From Sphingobacteriales bacterium (GTDB taxonomy: Bacteria > Bacteroidota > Bacteroidia > Chitinophagales > Chitinophagaceae), in assembly GCA_004295245.1 (NCBI GenBank), contig REAR01000060.1, positions 1-64,000 of the forward strand: 64,000 nt of DNA, written 5' to 3'. Shown here one piece after another: positions 36,554 to 45,763 of the stretch (the stretch's first letter is position 1; each line of letters opens with the position of its first letter). The notes below the pieces were generated by a model, which saw nothing but the letters and a program-made list of their open reading frames with translations, did no database searches and was not told where the DNA came from. A program made the translations under genes and the position numbers.

Positions 36554-37216
36554 CTAACTACGGGCACCAAAAAGTAAACTACCAATGCGCAACATGTTGC
36601 TCCCTTCTTCAACAGCAATCTGGTAATCGCCACTCATACCCATAGATAAATATTGCAATTGAAAATTGGGTTTATTTAACTGCTTGTATTTATCAAACAG
36701 TTTTTTTAAGCTGTTAAATTCTTTACGCACCACATTTGTATCGTTACTAAACGAAGCCATACCCATAAAGCCGGCAATGTTTATATGTGTTAATGGTTCC
36801 AGTGCTTCAATTATTTTAGTAAGCTCTTCCTCATCCAGCCCAAACTTAGTTTCTTCTTTTGCTATATAAATTTGCAAAAGGCAGGGTATTATCCGGCTGT
36901 TTTTTTGTGCCTGCTTATTAATTTCCTGTAGCAATTTTAAGCTATCTACGCCGTGTATAAGATGCACAAAAGGTGCAATGAATTTTACTTTGTTGCTTTG
37001 CAGGTGGCCAATAAAATGCCAGCGTATATCTGCTGGTAACTGTGTTTGTTTTTCTGTAAGTTCTTGCACATAGTTTTCGCCAAAATCTTTTTGCCCAAGT
37101 TGGTACATTGCTTCTATAGCTGAAGTTGGTTTTGTTTTAGATACGGCAACCAATGTTGCTTTACAGGTATCTGCCAGTTGTAAAATTTGTTTGTATTGCG
37201 CTGTATTAATTACCAC
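36554..37216 (-). CDS. YggS family PLP homeostasis protein
   Basis: 220 aa from a GTG at 37216. Single-domain PLP-binding protein (PLPBP/YggS) involved in vitamin B6 homeostasis. The PLP lysine is in LVAVSKTKP, and FGENYVQEL, WHFIGHLQSNK, KFGLDEEE and GMSGDYQIAVEEGSNMLRIGSLLFG are family signatures. A longer frame begins with TTG at 37249, inside a hairpin that looks like the terminator of the upstream gene, so I prefer the GTG. The length then matches the family. Confidence 0.88.
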   Translation of the reverse strand: MVINTAQYKQILQLADTCKATLVAVSKTKPTSAIEAMYQLGQKDFGENYVQELTEKQTQLPADIRWHFIGHLQSNKVKFIAPFVHLIHGVDSLKLLQEINKQAQKNSRIIPCLLQIYIAKEETKFGLDEEELTKIIEALEPLTHINIAGFMGMASFSNDTNVVRKEFNSLKKLFDKYKQLNKPNFQLQYLSMGMSGDYQIAVEEGSNMLRIGSLLFGARS

Positions 37217-37235
37217 TTCAAAAGAGTTTATAACT

Positions 37236-37267
37236 AAAAATGGATACAAAACTATGTATCCATTTTT
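37236..37267 (-). terminator. hairpin, probable terminator of the acyl-CoA dehydrogenase gene
   Basis: Perfect 13-bp stem AAAAATGGATACA (37236-37248) / TGTATCCATTTTT (37255-37267), 6-base loop. On the minus strand it ends in TTTTTAG. It lies 20 bases upstream of the yggS GTG, so it could also act as an attenuator of yggS. Confidence 0.65.
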
Positions 37268-37325
37268 AATGTGAGTATTTTATTATAAGGCTTATTTATT
37301 GTTAACTGCTGCCATTAGCAATACC

Positions 37326-37377
37326 GATGAACCGAGCGTGGCAACGGCTGCACAATTGAAAAACAATGGCTGGTTAC
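37326..37377. repeat. variant palindromic repeat, sub-family B (R14)
   Basis: Arm GATGAACCGAGCGTGGCAAC (37326-37345), three differences from the other sub-family B arms, then an outer end GGCTGGTTAC (to 37377). It lies 4 bases from the stop of the acyl-CoA dehydrogenase gene. Confidence 0.6.
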
Positions 37378-37381
37378 ATTA

Positions 37382-38536
37382 TTATTTTAAAATGCTACGG
37401 CTTATTACAATGCGTTGTACTTCGCTGGTGCCTTCGTATATCTGTGTAATTTTTGCATCACGCATTAATCGCTCTACATGAAATTCTTTTACAAAGCCGT
37501 ATCCACCGTGTATTTGCACTGCTTCAACAGTGGTCCACATGGCAGTTTCTGAGGCAAACACCTTTGCCATAGAACTGCTGAGTGTATAATCTTGATGCTG
37601 ATCTTTATCCCATGCTGCTTTTAAACAGAGCAACCGGGCAGCTTCTATTTTAGTAGCCATATCAGCCAGTTTAAATGCTATTACCTGGTGGTTCATTATT
37701 TCTGTACCAAATGCTTTTCTTTCTTTTGAATATTTTAATGCCAGTTCGTACGCACCACTGGCAATGCCCAATGCCTGTGAAGCAATGCCAATACGGCCGC
37801 CTGCAAGCGTTTTCATAGCAAAGGTGAAACCAAATCCATCGGCTCCTATGCGGTGGGTTTTGGGCACTTTTACGTCTTGAAAAGAAATACTGTGTGTATC
37901 GCTGCCACGAATACCTAATTTATTTTCTTTAGCGCCTACTGTTACGCCGGGCCAGCTTTTTTCTACTATAAAAGTGTTGATGCCGCGGCTGCCTTTACTG
38001 ATATCTGTTTGTGCCATTACCAAATACACGCTGGCGCTGCTGCCATTGGTAATCCAGTTTTTGGTGCCGTTTAATAAATAATAATCGCCTTTATCTTCGG
38101 CCGTGGTGCGTTGAGAAGTGGCATCACTGCCAGCCTCTGGCTCGCTTAAAAGAAAAGCGCCAATATAAAGTTCTCCATCTTTTTTTCCTTGTGCCAGTGG
38201 TGTAAGGTATTGTTGCTTTTGTGCTTCGCTGCCAAACTCCTGCAGGCCGTAACAAACCAAGCTATTATTTACGCTCATGGCCACGCTAACGCTGGCATCT
38301 ATTTTACTAATTTCTTCCATGGCCAGCACATAACTCACGGTGTCCATGCCGGCTCCACCATACTCAGGCTTCACCATCATGCCCATAAAACCAAGGTCGG
38401 CCAGTTTTAAAATCTGTTCTTTAGGAAATTTCTGGTGCTCATCTCTTTCAATTACGCCGGGCAAACATTCTGTTTGGGCAAAATCCCGGGCGGCTTTTTG
38501 AATCATTAAATGTTCCTCGTTCAGTTGAAAATGCAT
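37382..38536 (-). CDS. acyl-CoA dehydrogenase
   Basis: 384 aa flavoprotein that oxidises acyl-CoA to enoyl-CoA. All three domains of the fold are present. FAD and substrate motifs include LLSEPEAGSDA, NGTKNWITNGSSA and GGRIGIASQALGIA. The catalytic base is Glu368 in QIYEGTSEVQRIVI. The sequence resembles short-chain (butyryl-CoA) dehydrogenases of Bacteroidota. No other beta-oxidation genes are adjacent. Confidence 0.93.
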   Translation of the reverse strand: MHFQLNEEHLMIQKAARDFAQTECLPGVIERDEHQKFPKEQILKLADLGFMGMMVKPEYGGAGMDTVSYVLAMEEISKIDASVSVAMSVNNSLVCYGLQEFGSEAQKQQYLTPLAQGKKDGELYIGAFLLSEPEAGSDATSQRTTAEDKGDYYLLNGTKNWITNGSSASVYLVMAQTDISKGSRGINTFIVEKSWPGVTVGAKENKLGIRGSDTHSISFQDVKVPKTHRIGADGFGFTFAMKTLAGGRIGIASQALGIASGAYELALKYSKERKAFGTEIMNHQVIAFKLADMATKIEAARLLCLKAAWDKDQHQDYTLSSSMAKVFASETAMWTTVEAVQIHGGYGFVKEFHVERLMRDAKITQIYEGTSEVQRIVISRSILK

Positions 38537-38811
38537 ACTGCAGGTATTTAGGCCGCAAATATAATTGAAACTCTGATTAAAACTAACAGGTGTTTTTGAG
38601 ATGATGTTGCCTGCTTAAGGAGTTTACCTGTAGCTGGTTTATGTTTTTTTTGAGTTTCTTTTTTAAGGGAAGCTTAAATGACTAGCTAAATAAAACATTT
38701 AGATGCTGAAAAAAAACAATGTGTTTAGATGCCTGTTGTGGTATTTGCGCTATTTTAATTGAAGAATAAAGAATATCCTAATAACCATAAATTTTTTAAA
38801 ATCCAATATGT

Positions 38812-39009
38812 ATGAACAAGCTTATTCAATTTACTACGCACCTATCTAACAAGGTTATGCAGCTGCCAGATGTTATAAAAAGTATGGTACCATCACCCCC
38901 TGAAGGCGATAAAAGGCCTGCAGAGATGACGGTTGTTTACAGCATTTTTACAAATCAGGAGGAAGATGAAGACAACGAGAGTACATTATATACACCGCAG
39001 CTTGCCTGA
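38812..39009 (+). CDS. small hypothetical protein
   Basis: 65 aa, acidic at the C-terminus (NQEEDEDNES), no signal or membrane segment. It has a plausible ATG with AT-rich sequence before it and fills the space up to the convergent phosphatase stop at 39011. No family recognised. It could be a real small gene or a chance frame. Confidence 0.4.
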   Translation: MNKLIQFTTHLSNKVMQLPDVIKSMVPSPPEGDKRPAEMTVVYSIFTNQEEDEDNESTLYTPQLA

Positions 39010-39010
39010 T

Positions 39011-40660
39011 TTACTTTAATACTTCTTCAATTACTTTACCTACAGCACCATTGGGCATTTGTATTTTTAGTAAGGCTGCCATGGTAGGGGCAATATCTGT
39101 CATATAAGTTTCTCGGTTTAGTTTTCCTTTCTTTATACCATAGCCATACCATAACAATGGTATATGACTGTCGTAGGGGTTCCATAAACCATGTGTGGTG
39201 CCGGTTGCACCGCCATCTATGTATCCGGGTTTTAAAATAATCTGTATATCACCACTTCTTTTAGGAAAGTAACCATTGGCAAGCATTTGCTTTAATTGGT
39301 TATTTAATGGAGCTTCCATCAATTCAGCTATCTCTATTACCTGAGCCACACAGTCTTGTTTCATAAGGTATTTGATGATGTGTTTGCTAATAGCTTCTTC
39401 ATCTGCTTTTAAAGAGTCTATAAGAAGATGATTTAAATGCACCTGATAATTGTATAAGCTTACAATCCCTTTTTCAATACCAAATTGTTCTTTTAGCTGA
39501 CTGTTTAATTCTTTTAGAAAAACATCGTCTGCCATTAAGCCACCGGGTAATTTATTTTCTTTTAAAAAGCCAGGTATATGCGCCACTCCATGATCTGCAG
39601 TTAAAAAGACTGTGTATTGATTTTTTCCAACTTTCTTATCCAGATAATCTAACAAAGCACCCATGTCTTTGTCCAGACGCAGGTAGGCATCTTCTGTTTC
39701 TATAGAATTAGGTCCAAAAACATGACCGATAGCATCAGGCGATGAAAAACTTACTGCCAGAAAATCTGTAACGGCATCTTGCCCCAATGCCTCTCCTTCA
39801 ATAGCTGCTTTTGCCATTTCCAAAGTAAAACTGCTTCCGTATGGCGTGGTATAAATAGTGCCATAATTTGTGCCAATTGATTTACTGAAGTTGTAAGGAA
39901 AGCCTGTTTGATCTGCACCAAAAGGTTTGCCTTCATATGTTTTTATATCTGCAGTACTTTGAGTGTACGTGTTAATAGGGTATAAGGTATTCCATCCTTT
40001 GGTATAAAAGGTATCTGCTAATTTTTTATTGTTGAACTGTATAACCCAATTAGGCAGCGCATCTATATAATAGGTGGATGTAATCCAATTGCCATTCTTG
40101 GTGTCGTACCAGTAAGCAGCATTGGCACTGTGTCCGGCCGGCAAAATACTACCTCTGTCTTTAAAGGCAACACCAATAACCTTGCTTTTAAAGTTAGTAG
40201 CAAGGCGCAATTCATCACAAATAGTGGTAGTAAGCATATTGCGGGGGCTCATTTTGCCAGCGGTAGAATTGCTGCCTACTGTATTTACTGATTTATCTTC
40301 TGCACAATAAACAGCACGTTGCAATTCACTATCCCACCAGCTATTGCCAGTAATGCCATGTATAGAAGGCACAGAACCGGTATACACGCAAGTATGACCA
40401 CAAGCGGTAACGGTAGGGGTGTACGGTATAAAAGTGTTCTCGCAGCTAAAGCCTTCTTGCAACATTCTTTTAAAACCACCATTTGTGGCAAAACGATCAT
40501 TAAAGCGATAGAGATAATCCCAGCGCATTTGATCTACCATAATACCTACAACTAATTTGGGCCTGTTTATCTGGCTATTTGCAGCAATTTTTTGCTGGGC
40601 TTGCAGGGTAATGCTAAAAATACTTATAAAAAAAAGTAGTACAACAGATAGTGTACGCAT
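39011..40660 (-). CDS. pafA: PafA-type alkaline phosphatase
   Basis: 549 aa from the ATG at 40660 (MRTLSVVLLF), which gives a signal peptide ending LQAQQ. Periplasmic zinc phosphomonoesterase of the alkaline phosphatase superfamily. The first metal Asp43 is in VGIMVDQMRWDYLYR. The nucleophilic Thr lies in TPTVTACGHT (81-90), and the other metal ligands are in TADHGVAHIP and TTHGLWNPYDSHIPLL. The Bacteroidota family PafA has this length and order. No Pho-box-like site can be named with confidence. Confidence 0.9.
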   Translation of the reverse strand: MRTLSVVLLFFISIFSITLQAQQKIAANSQINRPKLVVGIMVDQMRWDYLYRFNDRFATNGGFKRMLQEGFSCENTFIPYTPTVTACGHTCVYTGSVPSIHGITGNSWWDSELQRAVYCAEDKSVNTVGSNSTAGKMSPRNMLTTTICDELRLATNFKSKVIGVAFKDRGSILPAGHSANAAYWYDTKNGNWITSTYYIDALPNWVIQFNNKKLADTFYTKGWNTLYPINTYTQSTADIKTYEGKPFGADQTGFPYNFSKSIGTNYGTIYTTPYGSSFTLEMAKAAIEGEALGQDAVTDFLAVSFSSPDAIGHVFGPNSIETEDAYLRLDKDMGALLDYLDKKVGKNQYTVFLTADHGVAHIPGFLKENKLPGGLMADDVFLKELNSQLKEQFGIEKGIVSLYNYQVHLNHLLIDSLKADEEAISKHIIKYLMKQDCVAQVIEIAELMEAPLNNQLKQMLANGYFPKRSGDIQIILKPGYIDGGATGTTHGLWNPYDSHIPLLWYGYGIKKGKLNRETYMTDIAPTMAALLKIQMPNGAVGKVIEEVLK

Positions 40661-40752
40661 GTAAAATAATTTTAGCAAATGTAAAACGAAAGCCTTGTTT
40701 ATGTATATTAAAAAATTAACACCCAGCAGTTATATTTGTGTAATACGTGTGT

Positions 40753-41301
40753 ATGCAAATTATACTTAGTAATAATAAGTCTATAGTAGTAAGCCTGGCA
40801 ACATTAGTTGAAGCAGGGGCACTGCACAATTACTTTTTAAAACTATCTCCGCTAACACAAAGCCGCTATGCGCCACATTCTTTTGATAGCAAAAATGTAA
40901 CAGGCATTTGCCGTAACAATGGTAAGGGCTACGCTGCTTACATAGCTACTGATACTACCAACAAAACGGTGGTGGCTTATATGCTATTAAAGCAAGGCTT
41001 GTTATTAGATGATTTTAACCGCTATGCCAGCCGCAACCAGTTTTACCTGTATACTGAAACAGTAAGTTTTGCCCCTTCGGTGGCAGATGATTGGCAAAGT
41101 AGTGGCCTAGGCAGAGAAATGAACCAATATATAGAGTTACAATTGAGATTGCAACAGCAGCGGCACATTATTTTATGGGGTGGTGTGCAAGCCGCAAATG
41201 AAAAGGCCCTTAACTTTTATAAAAAACAGGGCTACCAACAGAGGGGTGATTTCTGGCTAAACGGGGTGCAAAATTTAGACATGATTAAAACGTTGTATTA
41301 A
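40753..41301 (+). CDS. GNAT-family acetyltransferase
   Basis: 182 aa from the ATG at 40753 (MQIILSNNKS). The central strand-loop-helix VSFAPSVADDWQSSGLGREMNQYIE is the acetyl-CoA site of GNAT enzymes (Q/R-x-x-G-x-G/A as QSSGLG), and ANEKALNFYKKQGYQQRGDF is the usual C-terminal motif. The N-terminal half is unusual for the fold. Substrate unknown. 17 bases before a lipoprotein gene on the same strand. Confidence 0.82.
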   Translation: MQIILSNNKSIVVSLATLVEAGALHNYFLKLSPLTQSRYAPHSFDSKNVTGICRNNGKGYAAYIATDTTNKTVVAYMLLKQGLLLDDFNRYASRNQFYLYTETVSFAPSVADDWQSSGLGREMNQYIELQLRLQQQRHIILWGGVQAANEKALNFYKKQGYQQRGDFWLNGVQNLDMIKTLY

Positions 41302-41318
41302 TCTAAAAATACCGCTGC

Positions 41319-42197
41319 ATGCAAAATAGTAACTACAGTAGCTTTATAGGTGTTTGTCTTTTTTGTGTACTTGCTACCAGTAGCTGTAAAAAAAATAGTG
41401 CTATACAGCTTCCGTTTGGCAATTCACCAAGCGCCGCAGTATTAAGCACCGTAATAAAAGAAGCATCTGGCATTGCAGACAGCAAGGTAAATGCAGGTAT
41501 GTTATGGGTACAAGAAGATGGCGGCAACAACACACAACTCTATTTAATTAGCAGGGCCGCACAGCTCAATAAAAAAATATTTCTAAAAAATAGTATTAAC
41601 CGTGATTGGGAAGATATTGCAATTTCCACTGGCCCGGTTGCAGGAAAAAATTATATATACCTGGCCGATATTGGTGATAACAATGCGGCTTACAGCACTG
41701 CTTGCTTTTACCGCTTTGAAGAACCTGATCAAACAAAAGATACCATTACTGCATTTGATAAAATTGAATTTGTTTATAGTGATGGCCCCCGAGATGCAGA
41801 AGCATTTTTAGTAGATGCGGCTACAAAAGATATTTTTATTATTACTAAAAGAGACACTAAAAGCCTTGTATATAAACTTGCTTACCCGCAAAGCACCAGC
41901 ACAATTAATACAGCCATATTAGTTACAACTCTGGCATATACTGGAGTGGTAAGCGCAGCCATAAATACCAGTGGCACAGAAATAATAATTAAAACCTATG
42001 CCAATTTATATTATTATACAAAGACTGCAAATGTTGCGATAGATAAAGCGTTACAAACAAACTATACTTTGTTAAGTTACCAGCAAGAGCCCCAGGGTGA
42101 GGCTATAAGTTTTGCTAACGATAATACTGGTTTTTTTACATTGAGTGAACAGTTTGGTACTATACCACAACAATTATTTTTTTATAACAGGCAGTAA
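41319..42197 (+). CDS. putative lipoprotein, predicted beta-propeller
   Basis: 292 aa. Lipoprotein signal with lipobox ATSSC, followed by KKN. The mature part contains EASGIADSKVNAGMLWVQEDGG, RDWEDIAIS and YLADIGDNNAAY, repeated short strands reminiscent of propeller domains in Bacteroidota lipoproteins. No catalytic residues can be named. Probably cotranscribed with the acetyltransferase gene. Confidence 0.65.
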   Translation: MQNSNYSSFIGVCLFCVLATSSCKKNSAIQLPFGNSPSAAVLSTVIKEASGIADSKVNAGMLWVQEDGGNNTQLYLISRAAQLNKKIFLKNSINRDWEDIAISTGPVAGKNYIYLADIGDNNAAYSTACFYRFEEPDQTKDTITAFDKIEFVYSDGPRDAEAFLVDAATKDIFIITKRDTKSLVYKLAYPQSTSTINTAILVTTLAYTGVVSAAINTSGTEIIIKTYANLYYYTKTANVAIDKALQTNYTLLSYQQEPQGEAISFANDNTGFFTLSEQFGTIPQQLFFYNRQ

Positions 42198-42236
42198 TAA
42201 TTATGTTACAGGCATTGTTATTTCATGGCAACAACT

Positions 42237-42256
42237 GTTGCGTCGCACCTGTTAGC
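42237..42256. repeat. palindromic intergenic repeat, left-arm copy (R15)
   Basis: Arm GTTGCGTCGCACCTGTTAGC, in the 98 bases between the convergent lipoprotein and ytxJ genes. The inner part differs from the consensus and no right arm follows. Confidence 0.7.
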
Positions 42257-42295
42257 TACAGAATAAGTATGAGGCTTTAAAGAGAAAGTAAAAAC

Positions 42296-42628
42296 TTAAG
42301 CCGCCACCTGCTCTTCTATATCATCCATATTAATACCGCTATGACTTTCGGTGTACACACAAACGCCATTTTTTATTACCAATATCTGTGGCGACTCGTG
42401 GTGCACATGAAAGTGTTCAGCAATTTTATCTGATAAATCACGATAGCGCAATAGATCGAGATAAAAGAAATTGGCACTAATGGGCTGGTAAGTACGTTCT
42501 AAGCGGGCTTTGGCCATGGTGCTGATAGAACAGCGGGTAGAATGTTTAAAAATTACCTGAGGCTGTTGCTGCGATGCTGTAATTAAAGCATCCAGTGCTG
42601 CATGGGTGGTTAGTTCAATCCAATTCAT
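42296..42628 (-). CDS. ytxJ: YtxJ-like monothiol bacilliredoxin-type protein
   Basis: 110 aa from the ATG at 42628 (MNWIELTTHA). The longer frame starts 13 codons earlier at a less likely codon. Thioredoxin-like fold with a single reactive cysteine, Cys33 in IFKHSTRCSIS, the mark of YtxJ proteins of the bacillithiol system. DLLRYRDLSDKIAEHFHVHHESPQ supplies the usual cis-Pro region. Suggests that the organism makes bacillithiol, though bshABC are not in this window. Confidence 0.85.
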   Translation of the reverse strand: MNWIELTTHAALDALITASQQQPQVIFKHSTRCSISTMAKARLERTYQPISANFFYLDLLRYRDLSDKIAEHFHVHHESPQILVIKNGVCVYTESHSGINMDDIEEQVAA

Positions 42629-42717
42629 ACCACAAAAATAAAAAAGGTTACCTGTATAACCATACATGGTAACCTGCTATTTGAGATATGTTGATTGTTT
42701 TTTAAAACAAATCTTTA

Positions 42718-42840
42718 TTATCTGCCACCGTAACCTACATAACCTGAGGTAGCTTTACAGCCACTTCTTGAAGAAGTACATGAGCTTAAAGACATGCCAG
42801 CGGCAATTACCAGGATTACAATTAACAATTTAGCTTTCAT
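42718..42840 (-). CDS. 40-aa lipoprotein
   Basis: ATG at 42840 to TAA at 42718. The peptide starts MKAKLLIVILVIAAG and has a lipobox ending SLSSC, then a short mature tail with one Cys, several Ser and Gly residues and a GYVGYGG end. Tiny lipoproteins with a C-x-SS...GC-(R/K)AT tail are frequent in Bacteroidota. Function unknown. Transcribed in the same direction as ytxJ, 89 bases upstream of it. Confidence 0.72.
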   Translation of the reverse strand: MKAKLLIVILVIAAGMSLSSCTSSRSGCKATSGYVGYGGR

Positions 42841-43133
42841 TTTGTGGTATTTAAAGTTTAAGAATACAAACAGTGTGGTTGTAATGCGGATACTGTTTGG
42901 TCTGTTTCTAAAGGAAGAAGGATGCGGAGTAAGCTAACTTGTTTTCAGGGGATAGTGAGATGAGGCCATAAAGAAACAATTTAAAATTGGGTTGTGCAAT
43001 AGGTGGTTGTTAGATTTTTTGTAAAAAATTGAGCAGTGTTAGCTTAAATACTTTCTGCTGCAATGGGTTAGGCCCGTTTAGAATACCTACATTTGCAGCC
43101 TGCCGGCATAAAAAAGTTGATTAGTGTTATGGG
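42841..43133. other. intergenic stretch upstream of the 40-aa lipoprotein gene
   Basis: About 290 bases without a credible frame. It must contain the promoter of the minus-strand lipoprotein gene. The next element is the repeat copy at 43134. Confidence 0.4.
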
Positions 43134-43184
43134 GTTAACGGGTGCGACGCAACAGTTGCTGCTACTACCACCAATGCTGGCAAC
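43134..43184. repeat. palindromic intergenic repeat, right-arm copy (R16)
   Basis: Arm GTTAACGGGTGCGACGCAAC (43134-43153) and outer end TGCTGGCAAC (43175-43184). It lies 30 bases upstream of the exonuclease start. Confidence 0.78.
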
Positions 43185-43214
43185 ACCCTAAAAAAGTTTG
43201 TAAACAAATTATTT

Positions 43215-43982
43215 ATGTTACAGTTAACGCGTCCTTTAGCCTTTATTGATTTAGAAACTACTGGTATTAACCTGAGTGCCGACCGTATTGTGGAGATTGC
43301 TATTGTAAAATTACTTTCAGATGGTAGCCGCAAAGTGTATCGTAAGTTAGTAAACCCCGAAATGGCAATTCCAGCTGGTAGTACCGAAGTGCATGGTATT
43401 ACGGATGAAATGGTGAAAGATGCGCCAACATTTAAAAAAATTGCCGGTGAGATAAAGCAGTTTTTAGATACCTGCGATTTAGGGGGCTATAATTCAAACC
43501 GTTTTGATGTGCCCTTATTAATGGAAGAGTTTTTAAGAGTAGGTGTGGAGTTAGATATGAAGGGCCGTAAAATGGTGGATGTGCAAAAAGTGTTTCATAT
43601 GATGGAACAACGAACGTTGGGGGCAGCATATAAGTTTTATTGCCAGAAAGAATTAACGGATGCGCATAGTGCTGAAGCAGATGCAACGGCAACGCTTGAA
43701 ATTTTAGAAGCGCAGGTAGAGCGTTATCCTAATTTGGGCAATAATATAGACAGCATATTGAAATTTACTGGAGACGATATGATTGTTGATTTTGCCCGCC
43801 GTTTTATAATGGAAAAAGGGATAGAGGTGTTTAATTTTGGCAAGCACAAGGGCCGCCCTGTAACAGAAGTACTAAAGGCCGAGCCGCAATATTACGACTG
43901 GATGATGAAGGGCGATTTTCCTTTACACACCAAGCAAAAACTAACAGAAATATTAAACCGCACCTTGTTAAAAAAGGGCTAA
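43215..43982 (+). CDS. DEDDh 3'-5' exonuclease (DnaQ-like)
   Basis: 255 aa. The exonuclease domain shows motif I FIDLETTG (Asp12, Glu14), motif II with Asn and Asp in GGYNSNRFDVPLL, and motif III DAHSAEADATATLEI. A C-terminal extension with FGKHKGRPV, EPQYYDWMMKGDFPL and TKQKL is a DUF3820-like domain often fused to such exonucleases in Bacteroidota. Most likely an accessory proofreading or repair nuclease. It is not fused to a polymerase. Confidence 0.9.
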   Translation: MLQLTRPLAFIDLETTGINLSADRIVEIAIVKLLSDGSRKVYRKLVNPEMAIPAGSTEVHGITDEMVKDAPTFKKIAGEIKQFLDTCDLGGYNSNRFDVPLLMEEFLRVGVELDMKGRKMVDVQKVFHMMEQRTLGAAYKFYCQKELTDAHSAEADATATLEILEAQVERYPNLGNNIDSILKFTGDDMIVDFARRFIMEKGIEVFNFGKHKGRPVTEVLKAEPQYYDWMMKGDFPLHTKQKLTEILNRTLLKKG

Positions 43983-44063
43983 TTGTATACCGTGGAAATA
44001 CAGTGCAAAAACAAGCCACTAAAAACTGTATTTTCGCAAACTAACAGATTTATACCAGCCGGT

Positions 44064-44864
44064 TTGGAAAAGATTGTAATTATACCCACCTATAACGAAA
44101 AGGAAAATATTGCAGCCATTTTAGCTGCTGTATTTGGTTTGCAAAAAGGTTTTCATGTGCTGGTAATTGATGATGGTTCTCCGGACGGAACCGCACAAAT
44201 AGTGAAAGACCTGCAACAGCAGTTTACTGGCCAACTTTTTATTGAAGAGCGTAAAGGAAAGCTGGGGCTTGGCACTGCTTATATACACGGGTTTAAATGG
44301 TCTATTAACCGAGGATACAAATATATTTTTGAAATGGATGCCGATTTTTCTCACAACCCCAATGATCTTGACAGGTTGTACAAAGCCTGTGCAATAGAAG
44401 GTGCCGGGCTGGCTGTTGGATCGAGATATGTAAAAGGAGGCGGCACCATTAACTGGACCTGGGATCGCAAGCTACTTTCTAAAGGCGCTTCTATTTATAC
44501 ACAACTAATAACCTGGATACCGGTTAAAGATGCAACTGCTGGTTTTGTTTGTTATACCCGGGAAGTATTGGAGGCCATTAACCTGGATGAAATAAAATTT
44601 GTGGGCTATGCTTTTCAGATAGAAATGAAATTTGCTACCTGGAAACTGGGCTTTAAAATAAAAGAAGTGCCTATTCTTTTTCAAGATAGAAAACTGGGCA
44701 ACTCAAAAATGCATAAGGGTATTATTAAAGAAGGGGTATTGGGTGTTTTAAACCTGCGCTGGCAAAGCCTGTTTAAAAACTACCGCAACAGGGTTAAGAA
44801 TGCTGCTGAAGATGGCATCTTTCCTTCTATAAATAAAGAAGTATACGCCAAAACCCGCCAATAA
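44064..44864 (+). CDS. polyprenol-phosphate glycosyltransferase (DPM1-like GT2)
   Basis: 266 aa from a TTG at 44064, read as MEKIVIIPTYNEKENI, the classical start of the family. An upstream extension to 43985 would cover a candidate -7 promoter element (TATTTTCG). It transfers a mannose or similar sugar from a nucleotide donor to polyprenol phosphate. The DDG motif in VIDDGSPDGTA, EMDADFSHNPND and VGSRYVKGG are typical. No C-terminal membrane helices, so it is the soluble type. Follows the exonuclease gene on the same strand. Confidence 0.88.
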   Translation: MEKIVIIPTYNEKENIAAILAAVFGLQKGFHVLVIDDGSPDGTAQIVKDLQQQFTGQLFIEERKGKLGLGTAYIHGFKWSINRGYKYIFEMDADFSHNPNDLDRLYKACAIEGAGLAVGSRYVKGGGTINWTWDRKLLSKGASIYTQLITWIPVKDATAGFVCYTREVLEAINLDEIKFVGYAFQIEMKFATWKLGFKIKEVPILFQDRKLGNSKMHKGIIKEGVLGVLNLRWQSLFKNYRNRVKNAAEDGIFPSINKEVYAKTRQ

Positions 44865-44890
44865 CTGCATCTTTGCTTTCTTAGTATGAT

Positions 44891-45763
44891 ATGAAGAAGG
44901 CTTTTCTACAATTACATATTGCTGTTTTTTTAGCAGGCTTTACTGGTTTGCTGGGGCGTTTAATAACCCTTAATGAAGCCATGCTGGTATGGTATCGTTT
45001 ATTACTGAGCGCAGTTACCATGTGGTGCTTGTTTAGCTATCAGAGAAAAATACAAGCCATCAGCAAAAAAGAAATTGCATCCATCGTAGCTGTGGGCGGT
45101 ATAGCTGCACTGCACTGGTTAAGTTTTTACGGCAGCATTAAGTACGCTAATATATCAGTAGCACTGGTTTGTTTTTCTGCTGTAGGTTTTTTTACAGCGC
45201 TGTTTGAACCCTTAATAAATAAACACCGGTTTAATAAAACCAATTTATTATTGGGTGTATTAGTAATGATTGGCATCTATATCGTTTTCCAGTTTGATCC
45301 TTCTTACAAAGTTGGTATAGCTGTAGGCTTGGTATCCGCATTGTTAGGTGCTTTATTTCCGGTATACAACCGGCGGTTTATGCAGCGCATGAATGCAGAA
45401 ACATTATTAACCTGGCAAATGAGTGGCGGCTTTTTAGTTTTAACTGCTTTGTTGCCCTTATATCTTTATCTTTTCCCCACGCAGTATTTTATACCCGTTT
45501 TAAGCGATTGGTTTTGGTTGCTGGTATTAAGCTGGATCTGTTCAGTGTGGGCCTTTCATTTATCAGCCAATGCGCTTAAAAAAATATCAGCGTTTACGGT
45601 AAACCTTACCTATAACCTTGAGCCTGTTTATGGTATTTTATTGGCTTTTGTGGTATACCACGAAAACAAAGAATTAAAGAACAGCTTTTATATTGGGCTG
45701 GTTATTATTTTACTGGCAGTATTGCTTCAAACGGCACGTATTTACAAACAACATAAGAAATAG
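44891..45763 (+). CDS. EamA/DMT family transporter
   Basis: 290 aa with about ten membrane helices in two EamA repeats. The first ends around residue 138 and the second starts near GLVSALLGALFPVYNRRFM. FHLSANALKKISAFTVNLTYNLEPVYG is the conserved C-terminal signature. Exporter of metabolites or amino acids. Substrate unknown. It starts 26 bases after the glycosyltransferase, so it may share its transcript. Confidence 0.88.
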   Translation: MKKAFLQLHIAVFLAGFTGLLGRLITLNEAMLVWYRLLLSAVTMWCLFSYQRKIQAISKKEIASIVAVGGIAALHWLSFYGSIKYANISVALVCFSAVGFFTALFEPLINKHRFNKTNLLLGVLVMIGIYIVFQFDPSYKVGIAVGLVSALLGALFPVYNRRFMQRMNAETLLTWQMSGGFLVLTALLPLYLYLFPTQYFIPVLSDWFWLLVLSWICSVWAFHLSANALKKISAFTVNLTYNLEPVYGILLAFVVYHENKELKNSFYIGLVIILLAVLLQTARIYKQHKK

